From an uncultured Acidobacteriota bacterium (GTDB lineage: Bacteria > Acidobacteriota > Terriglobia > Bryobacterales > Bryobacteraceae), in assembly GCA_902826685.1 (NCBI GenBank), contig CADEFT010000004.1, positions 200,569 to 264,568 of the forward strand: DNA of 64,000 nt. The letters run 5' to 3'. Numbering within the stretch: the stretch's first letter is position 1; each line of letters begins with the position of its first letter. This document shows positions 1 to 8,678 of the stretch, in pieces. Under the pieces are notes generated by a model, which was not told where the DNA came from, searched no databases, and saw nothing but the letters and a program-made list of their open reading frames with translations. The position numbers were made by a program, and so were the translations under genes.

Positions 1-2
1 TT

Positions 3-77
3 CAATTTCCCGGCGACCGCAAGCGCGTGCGCACCATGGCGACACAAACTGCGCTCGACGTGCTGCGCAAAAGCTGA
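3..77 (+). CDS. C-terminal tail of a CinA/PncC-type amidohydrolase (partial)
   Basis: Only the last 24 codons are present; the gene enters from the left edge and ends at TGA 75-77. The visible residues read FPGDRKRVR followed by a short helix ending ALDVLRKS. The pattern (F-x-G-D-R-x-x-V-R, then a basic helix) resembles the extreme C terminus of the CinA C-terminal domain, a nicotinamide-nucleotide amidohydrolase. The gene converges on the cobT end of the corrinoid operon. The assignment rests on a very short match and is tentative. Confidence 0.45.
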   Translation, partial: QFPGDRKRVRTMATQTALDVLRKS

Positions 78-197
78 TGGTGTAGCCGGCGCGCTGGGCG
101 CATGCGAACGAACGTGGCCGGACTATCGCAAGGCGGCGAGAAAGAGCCGCGGGTACAGACCGGCACTCCCACGGCGCGGCGCGTTTGCGGCGAGCCC

Positions 198-1193
198 TTA
201 GCGGAGGTCGGCGAATGTCGCCATGTCCCGGTAGAGCCCCACGGCCTGCGTGAGCAACCCGATTCCAAGAGCCGCGCCCGAACCTTCGCCGAGCCGCATG
301 GAAAGGTCGAGCAACGGGCGCGCCTGCAAATATCCAAGCACGGCGCGGTGCGCCTTTTCCGCCGAGCAGTGTGCGAATAACAGGTTGCCGCGCACCGCGG
401 GTTCCATCGCGATGGCAGCCAGTACGGCGGCGGTCGTGATGAAGCCATCCACCATCACCGGCAGGCGGCGCGCGGCGCAGCCCATCACGAATCCCGCCAT
501 CATGGCGATCTCGAGGCCACCCACGGCGGCAAGCGCGCCAATTGGATCGGCGCCGACGGGCCGGTGCAGGGCGAGGGCGCGTTCCACCACCGACTGTTTA
601 CGGGCGAGGCCGGCCGCATCCACGCCCGCGCCAGTGCCGATGCACTCGGCCGGAGCGAGGCCGGTAAACACGGCCACCAGCGCACTCGCCGCGGTCGTGT
701 TGCCGATGCCCATTTCGCCCAGGCCGGCGATTTGCGCGTTCGCCTCCGCGGCCAGGGCGCGTCCGTGCGCGATCGCCATTTCCGCTTCCGCGCGAGTCAT
801 CGCCGGCTCCACCGCGAAGTTCGCCGTGCCGCGCCGCACACGCCGGTCGAGCGTGCCGGCAATGGGATCGGCGGCCACACCCGCATCCACCACGACGACA
901 TCGATTCCCAACTGCCGCCCCAGCACCGATACCGCCGCGCCGCCGCGCAGAAAGTTCCGCACCATGTGGGCCGTTACTTCCGAAGGCCAGGCGCTGACGC
1001 CTTCGGCGGTCACGCCGTGATCGCCGCAGAACACGTAGATCGACCGCCGTTCGATGCCTGGCATCGTCTCGCCGCGCATTGCCGCGTACTCGATCACCAG
1101 TTCTTCCAGGCGCCCCAGCGATCCGGGAGGTTTGGTGAGGTTGTCCCAACGTTCGGCCGCGGCGGCGCGTACCGCCAGATCATCGGATTGCAT
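198..1193 (-). CDS. cobT: Nicotinate-nucleotide-dimethylbenzimidazole phosphoribosyltransferase CobT
   Basis: 331 residues. CobT moves ribose phosphate from nicotinate mononucleotide to a lower-ligand base (classically 5,6-dimethylbenzimidazole), giving alpha-ribazole phosphate for cobamide assembly. Seen: an N-terminal stretch with LTKPPGSLGRLE, a FCGDHGVTAEGVSA segment, the MGIGNTTAAS loop near the middle and the C-terminal RLGEGSGAA motif. Its Glu, near residue 303, matches the catalytic base of the family. The ATG at 1193 is chosen because it gives a family-length protein; the frame stays open further upstream. It overlaps the start-proximal gene cobC by 14 nt and is the last gene of the operon. 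No gene for making dimethylbenzimidazole (bluB) lies in the window. Confidence 0.95.
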   Translation of the reverse strand: MQSDDLAVRAAAAERWDNLTKPPGSLGRLEELVIEYAAMRGETMPGIERRSIYVFCGDHGVTAEGVSAWPSEVTAHMVRNFLRGGAAVSVLGRQLGIDVVVVDAGVAADPIAGTLDRRVRRGTANFAVEPAMTRAEAEMAIAHGRALAAEANAQIAGLGEMGIGNTTAASALVAVFTGLAPAECIGTGAGVDAAGLARKQSVVERALALHRPVGADPIGALAAVGGLEIAMMAGFVMGCAARRLPVMVDGFITTAAVLAAIAMEPAVRGNLLFAHCSAEKAHRAVLGYLQARPLLDLSMRLGEGSGAALGIGLLTQAVGLYRDMATFADLR

Positions 1194-1680
1194 AGCTTTT
1201 GACCTCGAGGTAGGACTGCTCAAACCCTTCGACGGCGACGCCCGCCGCCAGGTTGGCGAGGAAGGCGTTGATGCCGGCGTGCGCCACCACGGCGGCCGGC
1301 AGCGGCCCGTCCATGACGGCGATCCAGGCGCGGGCGGCCCGGCGCTCCACATCGATGCGCGATTCGCCGCCCGGCGGCGTCACGGCCCACCAATCGGCCA
1401 GTTTGCGGGCGGCGTCGGCGGGCCAGCGTGTTTCGATTTCGTTCCAGTCGAGTCCGTTCCAATCGCCCAGATCGATCTCCGCCAGATCGTCGAGCACCTG
1501 GGCCTCATAGTGGGGAAACAGCCCTGCCGCGGTCTCTCTGGCGCGGCGCAGCGGGCTTGACCACACACGCGCCACCGGCAGCGGGCACGGTTCGATGAAG
1601 CCATCGCGCCGCGGCGGATCGGACCGGCCGAGCATCGTTCCCGTGATCGCGGGCGCGGCATGACGGATGAGATGAATCAT
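1180..1680 (-). CDS. cobC: Alpha-ribazole phosphatase-like histidine phosphatase CobC
   Basis: 166 residues, histidine phosphatase (phosphoglycerate mutase-like) superfamily. By operon position it should remove the phosphate from alpha-ribazole 5'-phosphate or from the cobalamin 5'-phosphate produced by CobS. Seen: the N-terminal LIRHAAP (Arg6-His7, nucleophile His), SSPLRRARETA, an acidic AEIDLGDWNG segment and the second catalytic His in VVAHAGINA. The usual RHG triplet is RHA here, a mild deviation. Its ATG overlaps the stop of cobS in the ATGA manner, and its end overlaps cobT, so it is translationally coupled on both sides. The superfamily is certain; the exact substrate is inferred from context. 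Confidence 0.88.
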   Translation of the reverse strand: MIHLIRHAAPAITGTMLGRSDPPRRDGFIEPCPLPVARVWSSPLRRARETAAGLFPHYEAQVLDDLAEIDLGDWNGLDWNEIETRWPADAARKLADWWAVTPPGGESRIDVERRAARAWIAVMDGPLPAAVVAHAGINAFLANLAAGVAVEGFEQSYLEVKSYAIR

Positions 1681-2366
1681 ACGATCCCAAGCGCGATCAG
1701 CGCAGCGGCTTCGGAAACCTGGCAGGTGAATCCAAGGCAATCGCCGTTGCATCCGCCCAGACGTGCCTGGAACCATTGCCGCACAGGCAGCAGCACGGCG
1801 AATTGCGAAGCCGGGAGCCAGACTCCTGCCGGCCATCCGAGCAAGGCGCAACCGAGCGCATACTGCGCGGCAACGGCCGTCCATACGGTGCTTGAGAGCG
1901 ATCGCTTGAAATGCGCGCCGAGTCCGGTGGAGGGGGCCGGCAACGACGACGCCATCCACACCATCGCCGCGCGGGACACGGCTAGCGCCACCGCCAGCCG
2001 CACCCACCGGTCGCCCTGCAGGTGCGCCAGCGCCTGCCAGCGGATCGACACCGAGAACACGAGCGCCAACGCCCCATGCGCTCCGATGCGGCTGTCGTGC
2101 AGAATGGCAATCATCTTTTCGCGCGTGCGGTAAGCGCGCAGAGCGTCGCAGACATCGGCCAGGCCATCTTCATGCAGCCCGCCGGTGATCAGGGCCAGGG
2201 CCGCGATAGCAAGCAGCGGGCCTTGCGAGGGAATCGCCCAGCAGACCGCCGCGGCGGCCAGCCCGAGCAGAGCGCCAATTAACGGAAACCAGGCCGCGCC
2301 GCTTCCCGATGCCTGTGTACGGATGGGCAGGATGGTGAGAAACTGCAACGCGGCGAGTGGATTCAT
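1677..2366 (-). CDS. cobS: Adenosylcobinamide-GDP ribazoletransferase (cobalamin synthase) CobS
   Basis: 229 residues, integral inner-membrane protein. It joins adenosylcobinamide-GDP with alpha-ribazole (phosphate) to complete the nucleotide loop. Seen: the family signature GGLHEDGLAD at residues 62-71, an Asp-rich metal-binding stretch, then several hydrophobic segments. The length fits, since CobS proteins are about 230-260 residues. The ATG at 2366 is preferred over an upstream in-frame ATG because the N terminus MNPLAALQFLTILP is typical. It overlaps the end of cobU by 4 nt and the start of cobC by 4 nt. Confidence 0.95.
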   Translation of the reverse strand: MNPLAALQFLTILPIRTQASGSGAAWFPLIGALLGLAAAAVCWAIPSQGPLLAIAALALITGGLHEDGLADVCDALRAYRTREKMIAILHDSRIGAHGALALVFSVSIRWQALAHLQGDRWVRLAVALAVSRAAMVWMASSLPAPSTGLGAHFKRSLSSTVWTAVAAQYALGCALLGWPAGVWLPASQFAVLLPVRQWFQARLGGCNGDCLGFTCQVSEAAALIALGIV

Positions 2367-2872
2367 TTGAGCCGCAGCGGAATGCCGAACGCCATCCAAT
2401 ATGCTTCAACGGCCGCCGCCGCGCACCGCTTATTGAGCGTGCCGGCAAGATCGCGGAAACGCCGCGCCAGCGCGTTTTCGGGGACGATGCCGCAGCCCAC
2501 TTCGTTGGTCACCAGAATGCACTGGGTAGGCGATTGACACGCGGCTTCCACCAGTTGCGCCGTCTCTTCTTCCAGTTCTTCCCGCCCGGCCAGCATCAGA
2601 TTGCTCAGCCATAGCGTGAGGCAATCGACCACTGCCACGTCGAACCGGCCGCCGAGGGAGCGCAGCACGGCGGCCGCCTCCAAGGGCTCCTCAATCGTTT
2701 CGAAGGTGCCGTCGCGATCGGCGCGATGCCGTGCGATGCGGGCCCGCATCTCGTCGTCGAAGGCTTGCGCCGTCGCGACGAAGGCGCGCCGCGCGCCGCG
2801 TTCGGAGGCGAGCCGCAGCGCGTAGGAACTCTTGCCGCTGCGGCTGCCGCCACCCACCAGGATCAATGGCAT
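2363..2872 (-). CDS. cobU: Adenosylcobinamide kinase / guanylyltransferase CobU
   Basis: 169 residues. Bifunctional cytosolic enzyme that phosphorylates adenosylcobinamide and then transfers GMP from GTP to give adenosylcobinamide-GDP. Seen: a P-loop GGGSRSGKS at residues 7-15, the RARIARHR segment whose His49 corresponds to the guanylylated histidine of the family, a VVDCLTLWLSN Walker-B-like region and the TNEVGCGIVPEN loop near the C terminus. Its start directly abuts the stop of the permease gene, and its end overlaps cobS. The family and role are clear. Confidence 0.95.
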   Translation of the reverse strand: MPLILVGGGSRSGKSSYALRLASERGARRAFVATAQAFDDEMRARIARHRADRDGTFETIEEPLEAAAVLRSLGGRFDVAVVDCLTLWLSNLMLAGREELEEETAQLVEAACQSPTQCILVTNEVGCGIVPENALARRFRDLAGTLNKRCAAAAVEAYWMAFGIPLRLK

Positions 2873-3835
2873 CTACATCTCCCCCTGACTCTGCTCGCGG
2901 TGCAGAATCCAGATCAGTCCCGGACCGCCAAGCAGCGCCGTCACTACGCCCGCGGGCAGATCCGACGGCGCCAGCACCGTGCGCCCGAATGCATCGCAGA
3001 CCGTGAGGAATGCCGCACCGGCGGCGAGCGAAGCCGGCAGCAACGTGCGATGATCGGCGCCCGAAGTCTCGCGCACCAGGTGCGGAATCAACAGTCCGAT
3101 GAAGCCTATCGGCCCGGTGAAGGAAACCGTCATCGCCGCGAGCCAGGATCCGGCGAGGTAACCCATGAGTGTCAATCGCCGCACGGGAACCCCGCGCGTG
3201 GCGGCCCACACATCGCCGAACGCCAGCAAATTCCAGGCCGGAGCCTGCTTCACCAGCAGCACCCAAACGGGTATCACGGCCGCGGCGTAATAGCCGAGCG
3301 ACTCAAAGCTCACCGCCTCCACGCCGCCAATCAGCCAGGCAACGATGGAGAACGATTTCGAGAATCCGGCGAAACTGTGCAGCACCGTGATCAACGCCGA
3401 GCAGATGCTGGCCACGCTGACGCCGGCGAGAATCAGCGCGTGAGGCGTAAGCGTGCGTTCGCGGGAGGCGAGGCCGAGCACCGCGGCTAACGTGGCGATG
3501 GCGCCCCCCACCGCCGCCAGCCACAAAAACGGCAGATCCCATGAGATGGCCACAACGGCGCCCAGAGCCGCGCCGCTCGAAACGCCCATCGTGTAGGGCG
3601 TGGCGAGCGAGTTGCGCAACAGAGCCTGAAACACCGCGCCCGCCAGCGCCAGGCTCGCGCCGGCCATCGCCGCCAGCAGCGTACGCGAAACGCGAAACTG
3701 CAGCAGGATGTTCCATTCGGCTTCATCACCCGCGCGCAACGCGTCGTAACGCAGCGGCTCCGGTCCGAATAGCGGCGCGACCGCGACGGCGAGAACAGCA
3801 GCCAGTATGGCGAGCCAGACCACGCGGCGGTTCAT
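2873..3835 (-). CDS. btuC: Vitamin B12 ABC transporter permease BtuC
   Basis: 320 residues, FecCD/BtuC family permease with roughly nine to ten membrane segments. Seen: the conserved stretch from GASLALAGAVFQALLRNSLA through TPYTMGVSSGAALGA, and the coupling region near GPIGFIGLLIPHLVR, both typical of corrinoid and siderophore importers. It forms the inner-membrane channel for corrinoids delivered by BtuF and powered by BtuD. The start overlaps the btuD stop by 4 nt (ATGA). The corrinoid substrate is inferred from the operon and its riboswitch. Confidence 0.92.
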   Translation of the reverse strand: MNRRVVWLAILAAVLAVAVAPLFGPEPLRYDALRAGDEAEWNILLQFRVSRTLLAAMAGASLALAGAVFQALLRNSLATPYTMGVSSGAALGAVVAISWDLPFLWLAAVGGAIATLAAVLGLASRERTLTPHALILAGVSVASICSALITVLHSFAGFSKSFSIVAWLIGGVEAVSFESLGYYAAAVIPVWVLLVKQAPAWNLLAFGDVWAATRGVPVRRLTLMGYLAGSWLAAMTVSFTGPIGFIGLLIPHLVRETSGADHRTLLPASLAAGAAFLTVCDAFGRTVLAPSDLPAGVVTALLGGPGLIWILHREQSQGEM

Positions 3836-4605
3836 CGCGGCCCACCTCCCGCGCGATAAGTGATGAGCATGCCATCGCCTTCGGCGCGCACTTCGATCTC
3901 CCGCCCGAACGCGCGCCGGAACGCCTCGCCGCGTAAGACTTCGGCCGGCGTGCCGAAGGCGAGCGGTTTGCCCTCATGCAACAACAGCAGGCGTGTGGCG
4001 AAAGCGGCGGCCAGATTCAAATCGTGCGTGGCCGCCAGGCAAAGAACGCCACGCGCCGCCTGCGTGCGCAGCAGGCGATACATCTCGATCTGATTGGGAA
4101 GATCGACGTGTGCCGCCGGTTCGTCGAGCAGCAGCACGGGGGCCTCCTGCGCCAGCACGGCCGCCAGCAGCACGCGCTGGCGCTCTCCTCCGCTCAACGC
4201 CGAAAAGGCGCGGCTGGCGAGCGGCAGGCAAGCCGTGTCGTGCATGGCGCGGTCCACCGCCGCCGCATCTTCGGGCGACTCGATCCAGCCCGGCGAGTGC
4301 GGATAGCGGCCCATGAACACCACCTGCCGCGCCGCCACTGGTGAGCGGCGGCCCGCGGTCTGCGGCAGAAACGCCACGCGCCGCGCCAATTCGCGCGGCT
4401 TCCAGGAAGAAACCTCGCGGCCATCCACGCGGCACTGGCCCGCGTAGCCCGGCAGCGCGCCCGCCATCGTTTCAAGTAGCGTACTCTTGCCCGCGCCATT
4501 CAATCCGATGAGCGCGATCAGATCACCGGCGTGGAAGGCGAGATCGAGGCCATCGAGCACAAGCCTGGGCCCGCGCGAGACCCGAAGATCGGCCGTCTGA
4601 ATCAT
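3832..4605 (-). CDS. btuD: Vitamin B12 ABC transporter ATP-binding protein BtuD
   Basis: 257 residues, ABC ATPase of the BtuD/FecE type. Seen: Walker A GLNGAGKST (residues 34-42), Q-loop in FLPQT, ABC signature LSGGERQ (137-143), Walker B VLLLDEP (157-163) and the switch His194 in ATHDLN. All catalytic elements are intact. The gene lies between btuF and btuC, overlapping the former by one nucleotide and the latter by four. A ferric-siderophore role would be the alternative on sequence alone, but the surrounding genes point to corrinoids. Confidence 0.93.
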   Translation of the reverse strand: MIQTADLRVSRGPRLVLDGLDLAFHAGDLIALIGLNGAGKSTLLETMAGALPGYAGQCRVDGREVSSWKPRELARRVAFLPQTAGRRSPVAARQVVFMGRYPHSPGWIESPEDAAAVDRAMHDTACLPLASRAFSALSGGERQRVLLAAVLAQEAPVLLLDEPAAHVDLPNQIEMYRLLRTQAARGVLCLAATHDLNLAAAFATRLLLLHEGKPLAFGTPAEVLRGEAFRRAFGREIEVRAEGDGMLITYRAGGGPR

Positions 4606-5435
4606 CAGCGGAACATCCTGGCGAAGGACTCCGCCGCGTCCAGCATGCGCGGCCCAGGCACGACGTAGATATCGGAGGCGACCGCGAACACGCGCTTGTT
4701 GCGAACCGCCTTCAGCGGCGCCTGCGCCTCCCAGAGCTTGACCACCGATTGCTTGTGGGCTTCGGTCACTCCCACGGTTTCGGCCATGTCGCCCATATCG
4801 ACGATCACATCCGGATCGCGCCGCACGATCACTTCGAGCGTCGTCTTCAGGTAGGCTCGCGATTCATCGGCAAAGATATTGCGTCCGCCGCCGGCGGCGA
4901 TCAGTTCCGAAAGATAGGACGATCCACCCACCGCGACAAAGCCCTCCAGCCGTCCCGGCGTGCGGCCCACGATAAACACCGCCGAAGGGGGAGCGCCCTT
5001 TGCCTGCGCGCGCAACCGGTCGAGTCCGGCGCGGATGCGGGCCGTCAGCTTTTCCGCCGCGCCCCCGGCATGCGCCGCCTTGCCGATGGTCATGATGTTT
5101 TCGAGATTCCGGGCGAGATCCCCGGATTCGACTTCGGTGACTGGAATACCCAGGATGGCGATACGCGCGCGCGGAGAATCGGGCAGCTTCTGCATCAGCA
5201 CCAGGTCGGGTTTCAGCCGCGCGATGGTTTCGATGTTCGGCTTGACGAAGGTGCCGACACGCGTGAGTTTCTCCGTTTGCTCCGGGTAGTGGCAATAGGT
5301 GGAGACACCCACCACTCGATCGCCGAGTCCCAGTGCGAATAGAGTTTCGGTGATGCTGGGCGCGGTGGAAACGATCCGATGGGGCTGGGCCGCCAGCGCT
5401 CCCGCCACCAGAAATATCGCGGCGATGTGTTTCAC
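4605..5435 (-). CDS. btuF: Periplasmic corrinoid-binding protein BtuF
   Basis: 276 residues, a cluster A-2 helical-backbone binding protein (BtuF/FecB family). Seen: a short signal peptide (MKHIAAIFLVAGALAA), then PHRIVSTAPSITETLFALGLGDRVVGVS, the standard opening of this family, and a C-terminal lobe ending in GPRMLDAAESFARM. It should capture corrinoid in the periplasm and deliver it to BtuCD. The start is a GTG overlapping the stop of the preceding gene (GTGA), which supports the choice. Confidence 0.92.
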   Translation of the reverse strand: MKHIAAIFLVAGALAAQPHRIVSTAPSITETLFALGLGDRVVGVSTYCHYPEQTEKLTRVGTFVKPNIETIARLKPDLVLMQKLPDSPRARIAILGIPVTEVESGDLARNLENIMTIGKAAHAGGAAEKLTARIRAGLDRLRAQAKGAPPSAVFIVGRTPGRLEGFVAVGGSSYLSELIAAGGGRNIFADESRAYLKTTLEVIVRRDPDVIVDMGDMAETVGVTEAHKQSVVKLWEAQAPLKAVRNKRVFAVASDIYVVPGPRMLDAAESFARMFR

Positions 5436-6397
5436 GAAAGCTCCTTCCAGGCCTCAATGAGACGTTCGTTTTCGGCGCGCGTGCGCACGGCGATGCGGAT
5501 GGTGCGGCTGCCTTCGACTCCGGGCCAGCCGGTGCAATCGCGAATCAGAATGCCGCGGTCTTCAAGGAACGCGGCTGCGCGCGAGGCCGCACCGGTCAAC
5601 GTGGCGCAGAGAAAATTGGCGTGGCTGGGGCAGGCGTCGGGAATCGCCGCACGCAGCCGATCGCGTTCGGCGCGCACGAGTTCTAGTGTGCGCCGGCCAT
5701 GATCGAGATCGCGCACGGCCGCTTCGCCCGCCGCCGCGGCCAATGTGTTGACGGCCCACGGATCGCGCAGTGCGCTCCACTGTCCGATGGTATCGGGAGA
5801 GCCCACCAGCGCGCCCAGCCGCAGCCCCGGCAGCGCATAGAACTTGGTGAGGGAGCGCAGCACGTACACGTTGGAACGCCGCAACGCGACCGAAGCGGCA
5901 CCCGTGAATTCGAGGAACGATTCATCCACCAGCACGGGATTGCGCGTGGCGTCGAGCCACGGCAGCAGGTCGGGCATCGCTCCGGTGGGATTGACCGGAC
6001 GGGTGACGATCAACCATCCGTCGCGCGGCCAGGTGGCGGGGTTTGAAACGGACACGGCAGCCGCTTGCGGAAAGACGCGATGGAATTCGGTGAAGGCTGG
6101 AACGGCGATGGTTACCGGCCCCTCGACCACACGAGGCAGGAAATGAATCAGCTCCGTCGCGCCGTTGCCGAGCAGCAGGGATTCCACCGGTACCCGCCAC
6201 ACGTCAGAGAGCGCCGCAAGGAGCCCGCGCGGATGGGAATCCGGATAGTGCGCGATGCGGCCGAGAGCGGCTTCGATGGCCGGCTGCACAAGCGGTGAGG
6301 GACCCAGCGGATTGATGTTGGCGCTGAAGTCGAGCATGTCGCGCCAATCCCAACCGCGCGCAGCGGCGGCGGCGAACAGGCGACCTCCGTGCGTCAT
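5432..6397 (-). CDS. cobD: L-threonine-O-3-phosphate decarboxylase-like PLP enzyme (CobD type)
   Basis: 321 residues, fold type I PLP enzyme related to histidinol-phosphate aminotransferase. In cobamide pathways CobD decarboxylates threonine phosphate to aminopropanol phosphate, the linker of the nucleotide loop. Seen: DFSANINPLGPS near residue 23, the PVNPTG loop, DESFLEF and the Schiff-base lysine Lys185 in SLTKFYALPGLRLG. The ATG at 6397 is supported by a 4-nt overlap with the stop of cbiB; the open frame upstream is a shadow of that gene. HisC is the sequence-level alternative, and the operon favours CobD. Note that some literature uses the name cobD for the CbiB protein. Confidence 0.88.
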   Translation of the reverse strand: MTHGGRLFAAAAARGWDWRDMLDFSANINPLGPSPLVQPAIEAALGRIAHYPDSHPRGLLAALSDVWRVPVESLLLGNGATELIHFLPRVVEGPVTIAVPAFTEFHRVFPQAAAVSVSNPATWPRDGWLIVTRPVNPTGAMPDLLPWLDATRNPVLVDESFLEFTGAASVALRRSNVYVLRSLTKFYALPGLRLGALVGSPDTIGQWSALRDPWAVNTLAAAAGEAAVRDLDHGRRTLELVRAERDRLRAAIPDACPSHANFLCATLTGAASRAAAFLEDRGILIRDCTGWPGVEGSRTIRIAVRTRAENERLIEAWKELS

Positions 6398-7290
6398 CGG
6401 GCCACGCTCCAGACGGCGAGCGCCATCCATCCCGAACTGCCGTAGTGCAGGACACGCGCGCGCTGGAACGCCGCCACGTCCAGCGGTGCGCCGGGATCGC
6501 CCAAGAACGCCTTGTGGCTTTCGACACCCCGGTAGCGATTCCATCCGCCGAGCCGAACGCCAAGCGCCCCGGCCACGGCGGCTTCGGGCCAGCCCGAGTT
6601 CGGGCTCGGCTGGCTGGCGGCATCGCGCAGCGTGACGCGGAACGAACGCAGGAACTCGAAACCCGGCAGCAGGAGCGCACAAAGCCAGACGAGCGCGGCG
6701 CTCAAGCGCGCGGGAATGAAGTTGGCCACGTCGTCCACACGGGCGGAAAACCAGCCGAACTCGCGGAACCGCTCATCGCGATAGCCCACCATGCTGTCGA
6801 GTGTGTTGACCGCCTTATAGGCGGCCATGCCCGCGGGTCCGGCAAGCGCGAGGAAAAACAGCGGCGCCACCACGGCATCGCAAAGATTCTCGGCCATGGT
6901 TTCGATGGCCGCGCGCAGCACGCCGGGTTCATCCAGATGGGCCGTGTCGCGGCCCACCACGCGGCCGATCCAGTGACGCGCGGCGGGCAGCCCTTCCTGG
7001 GAGAGAGCCTTCACGGCGAGGCCGGTCTCATGATCCAGACCGCGGATCGCCAGGAACGCATAGATCCAATAGATATTCAGCCACGGAGTGAAGTAGACCA
7101 CCGCCGCGGCGGGCGCCACCACCAGGAACCAGAGCATCGCGCCCGCGGGCTTCGACCGCGAACTCAAAAGCCCGGAAGCTTTTCCGATCCACCATCCAAT
7201 CGCGCGGATGGGGTGGGGAAGCCACGCCGGATCGCCGAGGGCCAAATCGAGCGCGACGGCGACGCCGAGTTCGGTTCCCGAATACATCAT
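6394..7290 (-). CDS. cbiB: Adenosylcobinamide-phosphate synthase CbiB
   Basis: 298 residues, polytopic inner-membrane protein that attaches the aminopropanol(-phosphate) arm to adenosylcobyric acid. Seen: LDLALGDPAWLPHPIRAIG at the N terminus, IGRVVGRDT, AAIETMAENLCDAVVAPLF, YKAVNTLDSMVGYR and SPNSGWPEAAVAGALGVRLGG, all family signatures in order. The length matches the family. The start is one of two tandem ATGs (7290 or 7287), the first overlapping the cobQ stop. The gene follows cobQ, which makes its substrate, in the direction of transcription. Confidence 0.95.
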   Translation of the reverse strand: MMYSGTELGVAVALDLALGDPAWLPHPIRAIGWWIGKASGLLSSRSKPAGAMLWFLVVAPAAAVVYFTPWLNIYWIYAFLAIRGLDHETGLAVKALSQEGLPAARHWIGRVVGRDTAHLDEPGVLRAAIETMAENLCDAVVAPLFFLALAGPAGMAAYKAVNTLDSMVGYRDERFREFGWFSARVDDVANFIPARLSAALVWLCALLLPGFEFLRSFRVTLRDAASQPSPNSGWPEAAVAGALGVRLGGWNRYRGVESHKAFLGDPGAPLDVAAFQRARVLHYGSSGWMALAVWSVAR

Positions 7291-8678
7291 AGAAACCGCT
7301 CCTCGAATACGGCGAGGTTCGCGTTACGCTCCCACCAGTCCGCCAATTGGTCGTAGGAGCGTTCGGGGGCGGGCACATCGATTCCAAACAACTCGCGCAC
7401 CACGGCTGGACTTTCGAGAGCCCCGTGCAGATAGGTTCCGAGGACACCACCGGCGCGCATGCCCTCAGGGGTGCCGCAGGACAGCGTGGCGAAGGGATCG
7501 CCCGTGCCCACCGTCTCGCCGAGGTGAATCTCGTAGGCGCCGAAGGCCGCTCCGCCCGGCGTGCGCGCCTCGACCGCACGCGTCACTTTCTCCCGGCTCA
7601 AGACCGTACGCACAGGCAGCCAGCCGAGCCCCTGTGCGCTCCTTGGCCCCGCGCTCTCCATGCCGTGTGGGTCTTCAATTTCAGATCCCAACATCTGAAA
7701 TCCGCCGCAAACGCCCAACAGGCGCGCGCCGCCCTGGCGCTGTTGCGCGATCCAACGGTCGAAGCCTTGCGCGCGGAGCCACTCGAGATCGCCAATCGTA
7801 TTCTTGGTTCCCGGCAGCACGATCCACTCAAACTGCCGCGCCACCGGACGCGCCAGCCATTGGCAGGGCAGCAGGCGGAAGTCGGTGAAATTGGAAATAT
7901 GCGGCAGCCGGATCACGGCGATCGCGCTACAGGCATCGCCGGGTGGCGGTTCGTCGAGGCTTACGCTGTCCTCGGCATCGAGGGCGATTTCCGGCGCGAA
8001 GGGAAACACGCCCAGGCACGGCAATCCCGTGCGCGCTTCGAGGAACCGGACGCCGTCCACGAACAGCGAAGGATCGCCGCGAAAGCGGTTGACGGCGAAG
8101 GCCCGTACCCGCGAGCGCTCACATGGCTCGAGCAAATCGAGCGTGCCGCAAATGGAAGCGAACACGCCGCCGCGGTCGATGCAGGCCGTCAGTAACGCGG
8201 GCGCCTGGGCATGCGCCGCCATGGCGAGATTCACGAAGTCGCGCGATTTCAAATTCACTTCGGCGATGCTGCCCGCGCCTTCGATGACGATATAGTCGAA
8301 TCGCGCCGACAGCCGGTCAAAGGCCGCGAACGCTTCGCGTCGCAGCAAGGCGCTCATCTCGAAATAGTTCGCCGCTTCGAAGCGTCCGAAGACGCGGCCA
8401 TTCAGGATTACCTGGCTGCCGGTGGACGAAGCCGGCTTGAGCAGCACCGGGTTCATGCCGGTTTCCGGCGCAAGGCCGCAAGCTTCGGCCTGCGCCACCT
8501 GCGCCCGGCCGATCTCGCCGCCGTTTGCGCAGGGGTAGGAATTGTTCGACATGTTCTGCGCCTTGAACGGCGCGACACGAAAGCCCCGGCGCTTTAAGTA
8601 GCGGCAAATGGCGGTGGCGGTCCAACTCTTGCCCACATGCGAGGCGGAGCCGCCGACGAAGATCGCTTTGGCGCTCAT
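7287..8678 (-). CDS. cobQ: Cobyric acid synthase CobQ/CbiP
   Basis: 463 residues. It amidates adenosylcobyrinic acid a,c-diamide at four positions using glutamine and ATP, giving adenosylcobyric acid. Seen: an N-terminal dethiobiotin-synthetase-like ATPase domain with GGSASHVGKSW (residues 9-19) and KAQNMSNNSYP, then a C-terminal type 1 glutamine amidotransferase domain with LLGVCGGFQML (nucleophile Cys324) and a late GTYLHGALESP His. The ATG at 8678 overlaps the cbiZ stop (ATGA). In a salvage context it can process cobyric acid precursors, for example after CbiZ cuts the side chain. Confidence 0.95.
   Translation of the reverse strand: MSAKAIFVGGSASHVGKSWTATAICRYLKRRGFRVAPFKAQNMSNNSYPCANGGEIGRAQVAQAEACGLAPETGMNPVLLKPASSTGSQVILNGRVFGRFEAANYFEMSALLRREAFAAFDRLSARFDYIVIEGAGSIAEVNLKSRDFVNLAMAAHAQAPALLTACIDRGGVFASICGTLDLLEPCERSRVRAFAVNRFRGDPSLFVDGVRFLEARTGLPCLGVFPFAPEIALDAEDSVSLDEPPPGDACSAIAVIRLPHISNFTDFRLLPCQWLARPVARQFEWIVLPGTKNTIGDLEWLRAQGFDRWIAQQRQGGARLLGVCGGFQMLGSEIEDPHGMESAGPRSAQGLGWLPVRTVLSREKVTRAVEARTPGGAAFGAYEIHLGETVGTGDPFATLSCGTPEGMRAGGVLGTYLHGALESPAVVRELFGIDVPAPERSYDQLADWWERNANLAVFEERFL

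Noticed and set aside
2..448. Minus-strand frame at the left edge
   Set aside because: It overlaps the cobT 3' end in another frame, and the plus-strand CinA-like tail explains the first 77 bases better.
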